64,000 bases of DNA, taken from Gnetum montanum (lineage: Eukaryota; Streptophyta; Gnetopsida; Gnetales; Gnetaceae). The stretch covers positions 731,705 to 795,704 of the forward strand of contig MNCI01011336.1 in assembly GCA_015680685.1 (NCBI GenBank), written 5' to 3'. Made by a program: the position numbers and the translations under genes. Within the stretch, counting starts at the first letter, position 1, and every line of letters starts with the position of its first letter. Below are positions 1 to 10,147 of this stretch, in pieces. Below the pieces are notes generated by a model. It worked only from the letters and a program-made list of their open reading frames with translations. It was not told the origin of the DNA and made no database searches.

Positions 1-1203
1 TTCTTGCTTCTTGATTCTCCATCTTGCTCTCCCTGGAATGGTGGTGACTTTTTGTAGAGGCATTCTTGTTGCTTCAAGAGGATATGTTGGTCAAATGTGT
101 TGATGCGAGGTCACTGAATGTGGTTTGCTGAGCCTAGATTTGGAATGAGTTCTACTCGGTCACATTAACCATAAAACACACACAAGGGACTTTACACAAC
201 CTTGTTCTTGAGTTTCGATTCCATTCTCTCTTCTCCACCTTTCTTTTCCATTTTTCACCTCATTGCCAGTTTTATCATTAGTCTGTATCTTAGTTGATGC
301 ATTCTTTTTCCTTGGTTAATTCTTGTGGGTAAGTTTTTAAATCTTGCTTCCAAATAACATTCCTAGAGCCTACGGACTCTTTGGTTTGTGGGTCTGTTAG
401 GGCATCAAGGGCATGAGCTTGCTTTGGGGAGGGCCCACTAGCATTCCTTTTTGGTGCATTTGTTAACTTATTTTCCTTAAACGTTTCCTGCAATCAACAT
501 TTTTTTTGTTTCATCCCCAACCATGACATCCATTTTATTGGTGTTGCCATTGTTGCTTTTTCTCCATCTTTCTTATTCCTTATCTTTTTCCATCCTATCA
601 CTACCTGAGGTTTTCTCTTAGTCATGGGGGCCTTGGCACAAATTTTTTAATTTTTCCTAACCCCTACACCTTAGGCAGTCACTAATGTTAAATCTCTAGA
701 ATCAATATTTGCCATAACCACAACTCAGCCAATGCACTTTACATCAAGGCAAGGTATCAATTGCATTGTGGCTTATCTAACCTCGCTCATTTGTGACTAT
801 GTTGTGTGTGCAAATGATGATCATACAACAATGGATTGGGCTTAGAAGAAACACTCAAGATGGATTGGAATTGGAGCATTTATGAAAGGAGCAAGATTGG
901 TGGCATGGCTATGGATAAACAATGGAAGGCACAATCTTGGCATCGGTAGCAACAAGCCTTATTCTTTTTCTCTCTCCTTCTCTTCTAGCTACCAAATAAA
1001 GGTTGGATGTCATTTATGTACAGTATTCACCTCAATGGTCATGAACACTAATGCTGTCATGTATTGCATTATTGATTCATTCATCGAGCACATTGAGTTT
1101 GTCACCCCATTCCACCATTAATGGTCATTTAGTCAATAATCTCATACCTTCCCAATATTTTGTAAGAAACTTGAGGATGAGTTTTCATTCAGTCATGGGG
1201 GTA
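1..1203 (+). mobile_element. Element A, 3' internal region (partial)
   Basis: This is the tail of a plus-strand Ty3/gypsy-like element whose body lies off the left edge. Bases 1-240 match by eye the post-integrase non-coding region of element E (about 60500-60750, same strand) and the reverse complement of B near 2280-2400. I recognise no coding domain: the short open frames, such as 882-1121, match no family. The region ends in the polypurine tract ATGGGGGTA (1195-1203), immediately before the LTR. Unlike C and E, it has no room for the third ORF, so either A belongs to a subtype without it or that part was deleted. Confidence 0.6.
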
Positions 1204-2039
1204 TGATGAACCACAATATTGGGACTGTGATATCACATTTGCGATATTGGGTCCACGATATTGGATCCAACCATGCGATGTTGAATACCTGATATTGGGG
1301 CCTATCTCCTCACCTAGAAATAAGAGGTGGTGCCCTAGGTTTTCACATTAGACAATTAGTTTCTTAGTTGAAATCTTGCCATTTTTTCCCTCCAGAGTTA
1401 GAATTATTTCTGCATGCCCGCAGTAGGAGTCATAGAGTAAACAAATCTTTATTCGAGCATTGTGTACTTGAGCACACTTTGTGTACGGCAATAAAGATAA
1501 ATTTTATGATAAACCTTGTAGCATTCAGAATAGATTAAGTAGCGTTAATTATTATTTAATGCTTTCCTAGTTGATTAATGATTTCTCTCACCTTACAACT
1601 CTTTTAGTTAAATACACTCAGTACGATTGCTTCGAGCATGCGTGTAGCGCTTGGTAACCCAGTAATGATTAGCATTTGGTAATCCCAGCAACGTTGCACT
1701 AGTTCAGGATATGTATGGAAAGTGGGAACGGATACTAGTGTTAGGAGTAATTAGAACTTAGTTAATGAGTAGTTAAATTAGATTAGTTACTTAGTTATCT
1801 CTGTCCCCCTCCTTACTACAGTAGGATATAAAACACATAAAAGCTATAAAAATCATATGTCTTAAGCTTACTTAACCATACAACCGTGACATACAAGTAA
1901 GCTTGGGAAGACAACAATTAACCAACTTGTTATTGTTCCACAAAGGTGCATAGGCACTTAGTCCTTGGAATTCAATCGAATTGTGCATGAAATGCTCGTA
2001 TTCATATGGCTGAGCATAGGGGTACCTTGTGGCTCATCA
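1204..2039 (+). repeat. 3' LTR of element A
   Basis: The LTR starts TGATGA and ends TCATCA, an inverted terminal repeat shared with the other LTRs here. A polypurine tract sits directly upstream, which makes this a 3' LTR in plus orientation. The first 100 bases (U3) carry about five variants of GATATTGGG (near 1215, 1241, 1256, 1276 and 1290), the same U3 type as the LTRs of B and D. A polyadenylation hexamer AATAAA lies at 1490-1495. The TATA region near 1314 is eroded (tagaaataag). The conserved stretch before the end (gagcataggggtacc) matches element E at 53262-53276. No tRNA primer site follows, as expected for a 3' LTR. Confidence 0.85.
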
Positions 2040-3340
2040 GGATAGAACTTAACTAACCCAACCAAAAGGTATTAAAGTAGGCACATGCCATTTATTGATC
2101 TTGCATGAATTCAAACCAAGGAGTCCATGAGCCCCATGGATGATTAATGGTTATAAAAACTTAAGTACAAAAGCCCAAAAGAAACTACCTAAGAATTTTG
2201 ACACATCCAACCAAGACATCGAACAAGAACATAAAACCAACAATGAGGTGAGACATGGAAAACATAGATGATTGATGAAGAGAGTGGAATGAAGTTCCCA
2301 ACTAAGGTCACAGGAAGTCCCTTGTGAATTTTGTGGTTAAATGACTTGATAAAATCCATCCTTCCTCCAAACCAAAACTAACCACATTTAGTAACATTGC
2401 ATCACCATTCTAAGACTAGTTCATCCCTTGAGACATAAGAGTGCTCCCATAGAACAACCACAATTTCTTATTAAAGAAGAAAAGAGAAGTAGGAAGTGAG
2501 GAAGGGCCTTAGTTAGAGGGGACCTTCAAGCATGGGTAACATGTATTTCTAGTCCCATAACAAGTGCTTGTAGCCCATTTATTTTGTCTAAGGGTGTGCT
2601 TTGAATTTTCATTGGTTTTTTTTATTTTTTTATGGGAACCACACCATGAAAAGAATTATTTAACTTCTTGTTATTGGTTGACATGAAATGGTAAGAAATC
2701 CATGAAAAGACACATGCATCCAAGTAAGTAGAAAGGAACAAAGAGTACCAAATCCCCTTGAAGTCACATCCCATTGAAACCTTTGAATCTTTCCCAAATT
2801 TGAAAACTACCAAGGTCATAAGTTCATTATGGTTTATTAATGAAAAAGGGATTGCACATTTCTAGAACAAGGAAAACCATAGAGTTTGTGGATGGGTGGA
2901 TGTTGTGGACTCACTGCCTATTTCATGAAAAAAAAACCATGTCCTAGTTATCCATAACAAAATTGAAAGCTAGAATCCAGACACCAACAATCAAATAACC
3001 ATATAACACATGTCCACATCAACAAAACACATTGTACCTAGTTGGCAATAAGGCATGTTATTATTTAAAAAAATTAGAAAATCACATTCAAATAAAGGAA
3101 AATATACAAGAAATTATAAAATATTTAAGAAAAATAAAACATACTAATATTTTTGTAAAATTTATTTTTGAAAAATTAATAATGTAAAAACAAAAAAGTG
3201 TAAAATAAAGAATCTATAAAATAAAAAGTTGTAAGAATAACAAAGTGTAAAACAAAAACATGTAAAACAAAAATGCAAAAAACTAAGGAGCTACTTATAT
3301 AGTTAGCATGAATGGCCATCTATCCCACAACTATGTTAAA
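2040..3340 (-). other. Element B post-integrase non-coding region
   Basis: There is no credible gene here. The stretch aligns by eye with 19900-21200 (C), 32090-33480 (D) and, inverted, 59580-60960 (E). Shared landmarks are the accaaaaggta...agtaggcacatgcc block, the 'agtcccttgtga' block near 2315 and the 'gggaaccacaccatg' block near 2634. The part at 3050-3290 is A-rich, with repeated gtaaaacaaaaa-type words. Conservation of this 1.3-1.5 kb spacer between integrase and ORF3 in several elements suggests a structural or regulatory role, but none can be assigned. Confidence 0.6.
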
Positions 3341-3349
3341 AGGAGGAGA

Positions 3350-4600
3350 TCCAAAAGATTGAGTGTGGTTGTCCATTTGATGAGGTGTTTGTTGCACTAG
3401 CTTGCTTAATCTCATGGAAAGGTTTGACTTGTATGTTGACCAGTTGCTTCTTATCTAGGTTCTCAGGTTTGTAGATCATCATGGCCCCAAAAGGAAAATT
3501 TTTGTAAATTATATAAGGTTCTTTCCACAACATCTAGAACTTAGTTCGTTGAGGTATGTGTGTGGGGTTCTAGTAGAGAACCTTATGTCCCAATTGAAAT
3601 TTAACTTTCCTAATTATAAGGTCATAGCACTTTTTTTTGAATGCCTTATGTAACTCATTAGATGATAGAGCCACCAATTAATTTTCATCTAGAAAGTTGA
3701 GATTCATTAATCTTTCTTTTTGTGCTAGACTTAAGTTAAGGTTGAGGTCATAGGTTTTTGAAAGCGTATAGAGCTCGTATTGAATAGGAAGTGTTCATAA
3801 TTTTTCATACACAAGCTCATAGGGAGAATAGCCTATAGGAAGTTTCCATGTTGAGTGGTAGCCCCAAAGGGCATCATTGAGTTTTGTGCTCTAGTCTTTC
3901 TTATATTTATTGACAGTTCTCATTAGGATCTTTGTGATTTCCTTATTGGTAACCTTAGCTTGACCATGGCCTTAGGGGTGGTAGGGTGTTGTTAGTTTCT
4001 ATTCAACCCCCAAGTGTTGCATAAGCTTTTGAAAGGAAATGATTGTAAAGTGGGTTCCATTGTTAGAGATTCATGCACGTGGTACTTCAAACTTATTTAC
4101 AACATTTTGTTGTACAAATCGAGTAGTAATAGAAAATGTACAATTAATGATAGTTGGTACTTCTGCCCATTTAGTACAATAGTTAACAACAACTATGATG
4201 TACACCTTTCCTTTAACATGGACATGATGGGACCCATGATATAAATGCTCCAGATGTCGAAGGGTTCACTTGGTTGAATCCACTATTGAGGTCTCTCCAT
4301 TCGAGTAATCATTCCACCATCTCATTGGTAGCATTCACAAAAGTGGTCATATTGGTGGGAATCCTTGAATATTATTGGCCAATAGTATCCTACCATTAGG
4401 ATTTTAATGGACATGCATTTCCTAGCATAGTGGCCCCCACAAGGATCCTCATGAGCATTCTAGAAAACATGCAGTTGATCAGCATTAGGGACACAACAAC
4501 AAACTAGGCCTACACACCTTATAGAGGTGCCCATTGATTTCATGAAGTGTTTTACCTAGTGAAGAAATTTTTATTTCTTTTAGTGGTCCAATCCTTATGG
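3350..4600 (-). pseudogene. Integrase remnant (element B)
   Basis: It lies just downstream of RNase H on the minus strand, as in all Ty3/gypsy pol genes. Fragments in shifting frames can be matched to element E's integrase: the MGPIM segment of the catalytic core near 4225-4250, the 'YNKM' stretch near 4100 and the later 'MPFGATTQHGNFL'-like stretch near 3830-3880. The reading frame is broken many times by stops and frameshifts, and I could not read a full DD35E triad. It would have joined element cDNA to host DNA in the nucleus. The call rests on position and on alignment with the better copy at 58290-59500. Confidence 0.65.
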
Positions 4601-4741
4601 CATCTTTTGAGTGAGAAGATAGGTGAGAATGCCATTGTATCATTTAGGCTTAGTGGGAAATTGTTCAATTATAGCCCTAACAAAGAGGAGTTCATCAGGA
4701 AATAGATTAGATAATGGATCCTCTTCCTATTTGTTATCCCA

Positions 4742-5110
4742 TCATAATTGAAACAAGTGGTCAATGACCACATTCTTATTTTCCTTTTGATCTACCATTG
4801 TAATATGGAATTCTTGTAAGATCACTAGCCACTGTATGACATGAGGGTTCACTATTAGCTTGTTCATTAGGAAGCAGATCATACTATGGTCTGTGTGCAC
4901 AAACACTTTATATCCAAGCACATAATGCCTAAAATTTTCTAGCACAAACACCACTATCAACTAGCGTAGTGGATGTAGTATGGATGCTTCTTGTCATTCA
5001 ACTACATAAGCACAACTTCCAAAGCATAATTTGATGCATCCATCATAACATGAAATGGTTTGGACTAATTGGGTGCTTATATAATTGGGATTTCAACAAG
5101 TTTCTCATTT
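4742..5110 (-). pseudogene. RNase H remnant (element B)
   Basis: The best frame is 4960-4742 (72 aa) and contains VLGYKVFVHTDHSMICFL, the typical Ty3/gypsy RNase H motif (F-x-V-x-T-D-H) with the Asp of TDH kept. It then runs through WLVILQEF and ends near VIDHLFQL. The first half of the domain (5110-4960), which holds the first catalytic Asp, is split by stops. It matches element E at 57830-58200 and C at 23080-22640. Normally RNase H removes the RNA strand during reverse transcription. The family is certain; activity is excluded. Confidence 0.85.
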
Positions 5111-5439
5111 AGCTGTTGGAATGTTGTTTCACCTTCATTGGTCCAGAGAAATGGAGCATCTTTCTTTGTCAGCTCAACCAACAGTTTTGGAATCTTAGAG
5201 AAATTCTCTATGAATCACTGGTAGTAGCCAATGTGTCCAAGGAATGGCCAGACATCTTTGATGGTTTATGGTTGGTGAGTAATTCCTTGGATGACCCTTA
5301 TTTTTTTAGGGTCTACATCAATTCCTACTTGTAAGATTCAATGCCCCAATACAATGATCTCTTAGACCATCAGCTGACTCTTTTGCCAATTGAGTTGTAG
5401 ATTTATTTCAACACATATTTTTAGTACTTGCTCAAGGTA

Positions 5440-5960
5440 GTCTAGGGCTTACTCAAATGTAGCTCTATAGGTGGATAAGTCATCCATAAATACTTTTACC
5501 TTACTACCAATTTTCTACTAAAAAAATCTTAAGACCAAGTTTTGGAATGTACTAGGAGCATTGTAAAGTCCAAAAGGCATGTTACGATGTACAAAGGTCA
5601 CCCAGGGACTTTTGAATTTTGTTTTGTCCTGGTTCACTAGTGCAATTTCGATTTGGTTATAGTCACTATAACCATCCAAAAAATTGTAAAAGCAGTGCTC
5701 AGATATTGTGTCTAACACCTAATCAATGAATGACAACAAAAAATGATTCTTGAAAGTTACCATAATCAATAGCTTAAAATTGATGCAGACTTGCCACTTG
5801 CCTCCTTTCTTTGGCACAATCACAAGTGGGCTAACCCACTCATTATTTGCAAGGGGATAAATGAATCCCATCTTGAGGAGTTGTTTGATTTCCTCCTTGA
5901 TAATCTTCTTAAGTTTGGGATTCACTTGTGTCTGTGGCTATCTCTTTGGTTTCATGGCTG
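5440..5960 (-). pseudogene. Reverse transcriptase remnant (element B)
   Basis: Two adjoining frames (5925-5719 and 5718-5518) make up the fingers and palm. The first has NEWVSPLVIVPKKGGKWQVC and the second has FLDGYSDYNQIEIA and NMPFGLYNAPSTFQ. They are separated only by one in-frame TAG, where element C has a sense codon. The catalytic FMDD box is readable in the complement of about 5470-5500, followed by LSTY. The sequence is Athila-like. It lacks the inserted loop that I recall between the PKK and WRVC motifs of flowering-plant Athila RTs. Apart from stops, this is the least damaged RT in the window. Confidence 0.9.
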
Positions 5961-6099
5961 GACTAGTGTAGATATGATTCTGGCATATCCCAGGATCAAT
6001 CTCTATGACTTCAGGATATGACCAAGCAAAGGTTGCTAACCATTTTTCAGCCACATTCAATGACATTCATTTCTATTCTAGAGTAATATTTGCATTTAT

Positions 6100-6620
6100 T
6101 ATTACTAGCTTTCCATTTTTTTAAGAATACATATTCCATGCTAGTAGGTAAAATTTTTAATTCAAGGGGCTATTGCTTGAAATATTTAGGAATTTTCAAC
6201 TCTCCCCAATAGGTATTATCATTTGCATTATCAAAGAGTTGGTGATGAACTTGCTCTAGTTCATCCATGCCTATGATAGAAGCACATGGTAGGCTTTCAA
6301 TAGATTCGATGCAAAGTGTGTTACTTTCAAAATTAGTGATTAGCAACTAGGTGCCCTCTTGTTTTTTGACAACTACATACAAATACTTTTGAATATCTAC
6401 TTAAAGTGCACATTGCTTACATGTAGAAATGGATGCATCATGTATATCTGCCAATTTTAATTTGATATTTCTTGAGAGGAGGTAGGTTTTATGTAATATA
6501 CATCTCATGAAAAATCAAGTTGACACCAGAACTTGAATCAAGAAGAGCTTTACATGGTTCGTTCTCATAAATTTAAAAATAAATACGAGGACTTACAGGA
6601 TCAACTAATTTCTTGGGAAG
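6100..6620 (-). pseudogene. Aspartic protease remnant (element B)
   Basis: The complement of about 6500-6600 encodes ALLDSSSGVNLI, the retropepsin active-site region with its Asp kept and the usual D-S-G changed to D-S-S. It follows NEPCK, as in element E (ALLDLGSRVNLIS) and D (ALLDSGSGVNLIS). The C-terminal part toward 6100 is too frameshifted to read as one frame. The protease would have cut the Gag-Pol polyprotein. It lies between gag and RT, as expected. Confidence 0.75.
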
Positions 6621-6826
6621 GTTGCCAACATGAATCCAATCAAATATGGTATGAGTAAGCATAATAATATGGATCCTAGGTGGTATTTGGTTTGAAGGAA
6701 ACTTGTAGAAATTTGATATAGAGGGAGATGGAGAAGTAGGGTTTCCAACTGCAGGTGTATGTGAGGGCTTAGCCAGACTATTGGGTCAAAAGAAAGGTCT
6801 TTTCTTAGATTGAGTGTTGAAACCAC

Positions 6827-9161
6827 TTAGTTGATGAACTGGTTGTAGATTAATGACCTTGGTGGCATTGCGTTGTTACAATTGAGATGGAAGTTCATCC
6901 TACATAGATGGAGTAGGTGGTAGCTATGTTGAGGGTGGAGGAACATGTGTAATAATAGGAGGATAAGGATAAAAGGTGGTATCCCTTCTTGAATGTGGAG
7001 AATGAGTTTGATAATACTCAAGAGGATAACAGTGAAGTTGGAAAGTAGAAACATGATTGGAAGAGTCATGTGGAGATAGGGGTTGCTAAACATAATACCC
7101 ATATGGATTAGGTTGTTTGTAAGGGTATTGTTGCTTTGGTAGTGCTAGCATCCATGACTACAGTTACTACCACTGTTGATACTGCCTGTATGATTGTGGT
7201 GGATTTTCACTTGGATAATATTGTTGTTGCTTATGGAACTTCCTAGGATTTCCTTGAGGATAAGGTAATCTTTTGGGTGTTTTCCTTTGTGCTGGTTGTG
7301 GATTTAGAGCATACATCCTAGAATTCTATAAATGCGACATAATGGAGCAACATTCCTTAGGATGTTCATAATGGTAGATGTCACATCCACCATCATCATT
7401 AGATTCGCTTCTTGCAACTTCTTCTATTGCAACAATCTTTCCCTTACCTCTTTGATTGGCATGTTTAGCTTCCTTATGCCTCCTACGATCACAACCACTA
7501 CCTTTTTCTTTGGGTCTTCAACAATTTTTAGGATAACTTGAAATAAGCTATTCATGGAGTCTCATAACTAATCAACCTTTGTCAAAATTTTAGAGGTAAA
7601 TTTTTGAAGTACTAGGTTTTTCCAGTTCACCACCTCATCAAGTGCTGATTCTTCCTCACTATCACTAAATCGAACCTCCCTCTTGCGAATGGAAGGATCA
7701 TGATTGTACTCTTCTACATTCTCTTATTTCCTTAATTCTCCTTTCTCTTTTGTTGCCTACTTAATCAACCTTTGGATCTGATGGGATCTTAATTCTAACA
7801 ATTACCCTTGGAAATAGATACCAAGAGTTCTCCTCATTTCTAATCGAAGCCCATCTATGATGTGGTGACATTTCTTCAGTTGAGAATAACCATGGCCAAA
7901 AAATCTACGTAATAAGGAACATTATTGGTTCATGGTGACATCCAATGGTTCATGTATCTCTTGTTTTCATCCTTGGATCTTCCTCCTCAAGTTGGACACT
8001 CAGAAGTACATTTTATACTTTTCATTAAATAATTCAAGAATTGTACTTCATTACTTAATAGATTCTGGTTCTAAGGATTGGTACCAGTCTTTGGCTTCTT
8101 TAATGAGTGTCTTGGGGAACAAATTAATCTTTTTCCACTCATTTTCTATATTTTGAAAGGTACATGCATCATGGAAAATTGGAGATGATTTTGTGGATTT
8201 GAGTTAAATCCCCCTTCAAACCTAGGGATATTATTCATGTCTAGCCTCTTGATCTGACTATCCTTAATGTGCCTTGTGGAAATTCTTACTGCCTCTGCAT
8301 GTTTAGCATACTCTAGGTAGTAAGAAAAGGCTCATTGAGGCTATGATTTTGGTGTCTATGATGTCCTCTGCTATCTCTTCGTTCATGGTGGTGGATCTCT
8401 CTTAAATGCTTGCACCTCCAATCTTAACTTGCCTGATGATCCCTTTGATCATATCAATCCCATTGACCACCTTCATTATGACTGCATCCCTTGTGGTTGT
8501 GGTTGGAGCTAGAAGAGGAAGAAGGACTAACACCATCATGGTGCCTGCTACCCCCTCCTTGATGATCACGAACATGATCACAATCTTATTTCTTGTTCAC
8601 ATTCCTAGCCTAACTCTCCTTCTTGGATCCCCCTTTGTCATTGGATCCATTCTTGCCAGAACCTAGATTATGGATTGTAGACTACAAGTTCTAGTTTTGG
8701 TCTTCTTCACTGAAGTAAAAGAGAGAAATTTCACTAAATGAAAGATCCTTAGATAAGGGTTCTTCATCATCTTTTTGGTACAACACATATGGGGAATCAC
8801 TGAATCATTTTCCCTTCGCAGATTCATAGCATTATTCTAATTGTTGATCCCTTAGACATTGTGCCTCAGTGGGATGACAATCCCTAGCATCACTATCTTG
8901 CACAACATACTCAACATGAAGTCCCTAGAGACCCAATTGTATAAGCATTTGTTGGAGCATCATAGGAATAGATTGATCAGGTAGCAACAAAATGTTGTCC
9001 TTAATGTTGCACCATCATAGTTGTTCATCTTGGTGTAGAATGAAGGTGAAATTGGGTACATACTCATCAGGATGAGCATATACCACTCTATATTGTTGGC
9101 GCACCTATTGATGTACTTTGTTATACTCTAATGGTGAATCACTATTGTGAGAAGAAGACAT
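6827..9161 (-). pseudogene. gag remnant (element B)
   Basis: The likely start ATG (complement of 9159-9161) opens MSSSHNSDSP and is paralleled by MSSFHRHED in element C. The conserved N-terminal block HPDEYVPNFTFILHQDEQL lies at about 9090-9030. It is followed by a Ser/His/Arg/Asp-rich stretch (about 8650-8350), the canonical capsid region (8250-7850), and a zinc-knuckle-like CDI(Y)..YEHPKECC at about 7380-7335. A Gln/Pro/Tyr-rich tail reaches 6827. Gag would package element RNA in cytoplasmic particles. Many stops and frameshifts show it is dead. The extra N-terminal domain before the capsid is shared by B, C and E and is discussed in the findings. Confidence 0.8.
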
Positions 9162-9302
9162 TTTGTGTTGGAAAATAAAAATGTAGTGTGCTTTTTAAAA
9201 TTGTTGTAGTTATTTTAATAGATTATATGATTTTAGGATTTTTTCCAATGATTTTGAATAATTTTTGATAAATCCTAGATAGCACACATAGCAACTAAAA
9301 TA

Positions 9303-9321
9303 TCTTTGGTGATGGCACAAA
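9303..9321 (-). other. Degenerate tRNA-Asp primer binding site (element B)
   Basis: The complement reads TTTGTGCCATCACCAAAGA, directly after the LTR end. Aligned with element E's site it agrees at 11 of 18 positions, and most differences are transitions, as expected of an aged copy. Confidence 0.6.
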
Positions 9322-10147
9322 TGATGAGCAGTCGAGGTACCCCTACGTCCAATCATAAAAATCACAAGCATTCATGTGCAATCTAGTCAAATTCTGCAAA
9401 CCTTAAATTCTTAAGTACACTAGTTCTAAGATGTGAAAGCTAATCATGACAATCTTTATCTTCTCAACTATACTTGTGGAGCTTAATCATATGGTTAAGT
9501 ATAATTAAGGCACATGATCTTTATTATTTTATATTTTATTTGTCTACAATTAAGAACAAGTTGAAACTTAATTTGTGAACCAATTTAACTAATCTAATTG
9601 TTAATTAATAACTTAATATCCTACCATAAGTATCTAATCCCACTTTCCGTGCACATCTTGAACATATATAATGTTGTTGGGTTACCAAACGTTAAGTGTT
9701 GCTAGGATTACCAAGAGTCATACACATGCTTGAAGCGGTCATACTTATGTGCTTAATTAACTTCTATTTAATTAAACTAGCTTACTTAGCTTAATTACTC
9801 AGGAGCATTAAAGGAAATTTCATAAACATTAAATGCATAAATAAAATGTTTAAGCTAGCTAAGGTGCTACAAGGCTTGATCAAAAAGCTCATCTTTGTTG
9901 CTGTGCTCAGGTACAATAGTGTTTGAATAAAGATCCATACAATCAATGACTCTTGTTGTAGGCCCTTTGGAAAATATTCTAACTCTAGAGAAAACAAACT
10001 ACAAGAGCTCTATTATGCTATGACAAAAAATATATGGAAATTGTGTGTCCAAGCACTATATTTATAAGCCAACACATACCTCGTAATATCAGATATTTGA
10101 CATTGCATCTTGGGGCCTAATATCGAGTATCCAACATCAATTCATCA
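9322..10147 (-). repeat. 5' LTR of element B
   Basis: In minus orientation it begins TGATGAATTGATG (right end, 10147) and ends at 9322 with TCATCA-type termini. U3 carries GATATTAGG/GATATTACG words, like A. A TATA box (TATAAATATA) lies in the complement of 10057-10066. The region that encodes the shared R/U5 landmarks (accaacgtt..., gcttggtaaccc) is at about 9680-9730. Gag lies to the left, so this is the 5' LTR. It sits inside the Helitron helicase pseudogene. Confidence 0.85.

Larger units (their letters stand above)
2040..10147 (-). mobile_element. Element B: 3'-truncated Athila-like retrotransposon
   Basis: A minus-strand Ty3/gypsy-like element. From right to left it shows 5' LTR (9322-10147), primer site, gag, protease, reverse transcriptase, RNase H, integrase and the post-integrase non-coding region. 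It stops at 2040, where it abuts the oppositely oriented LTR of element A, so its ORF3, polypurine tract and 3' LTR are missing. Its LTR end at 10147 cuts the Helitron helicase pseudogene, so B (or its LTR) inserted into that older element. Of the copies here, B keeps the best reverse-transcriptase catalytic motif (FMDD). Stops and frameshifts in every ORF show it is dead. Confidence 0.85.

Noticed and set aside
882-1121. 79-codon plus-strand frame in element A
   Set aside because: No similarity to ORF3 or any known domain, and nothing corresponding in the other elements.
8406-8666. 86-codon plus-strand hydrophobic frame
   Set aside because: Antisense of the His/Ser/Arg-rich linker of element B's gag, with the same explanation as in E.
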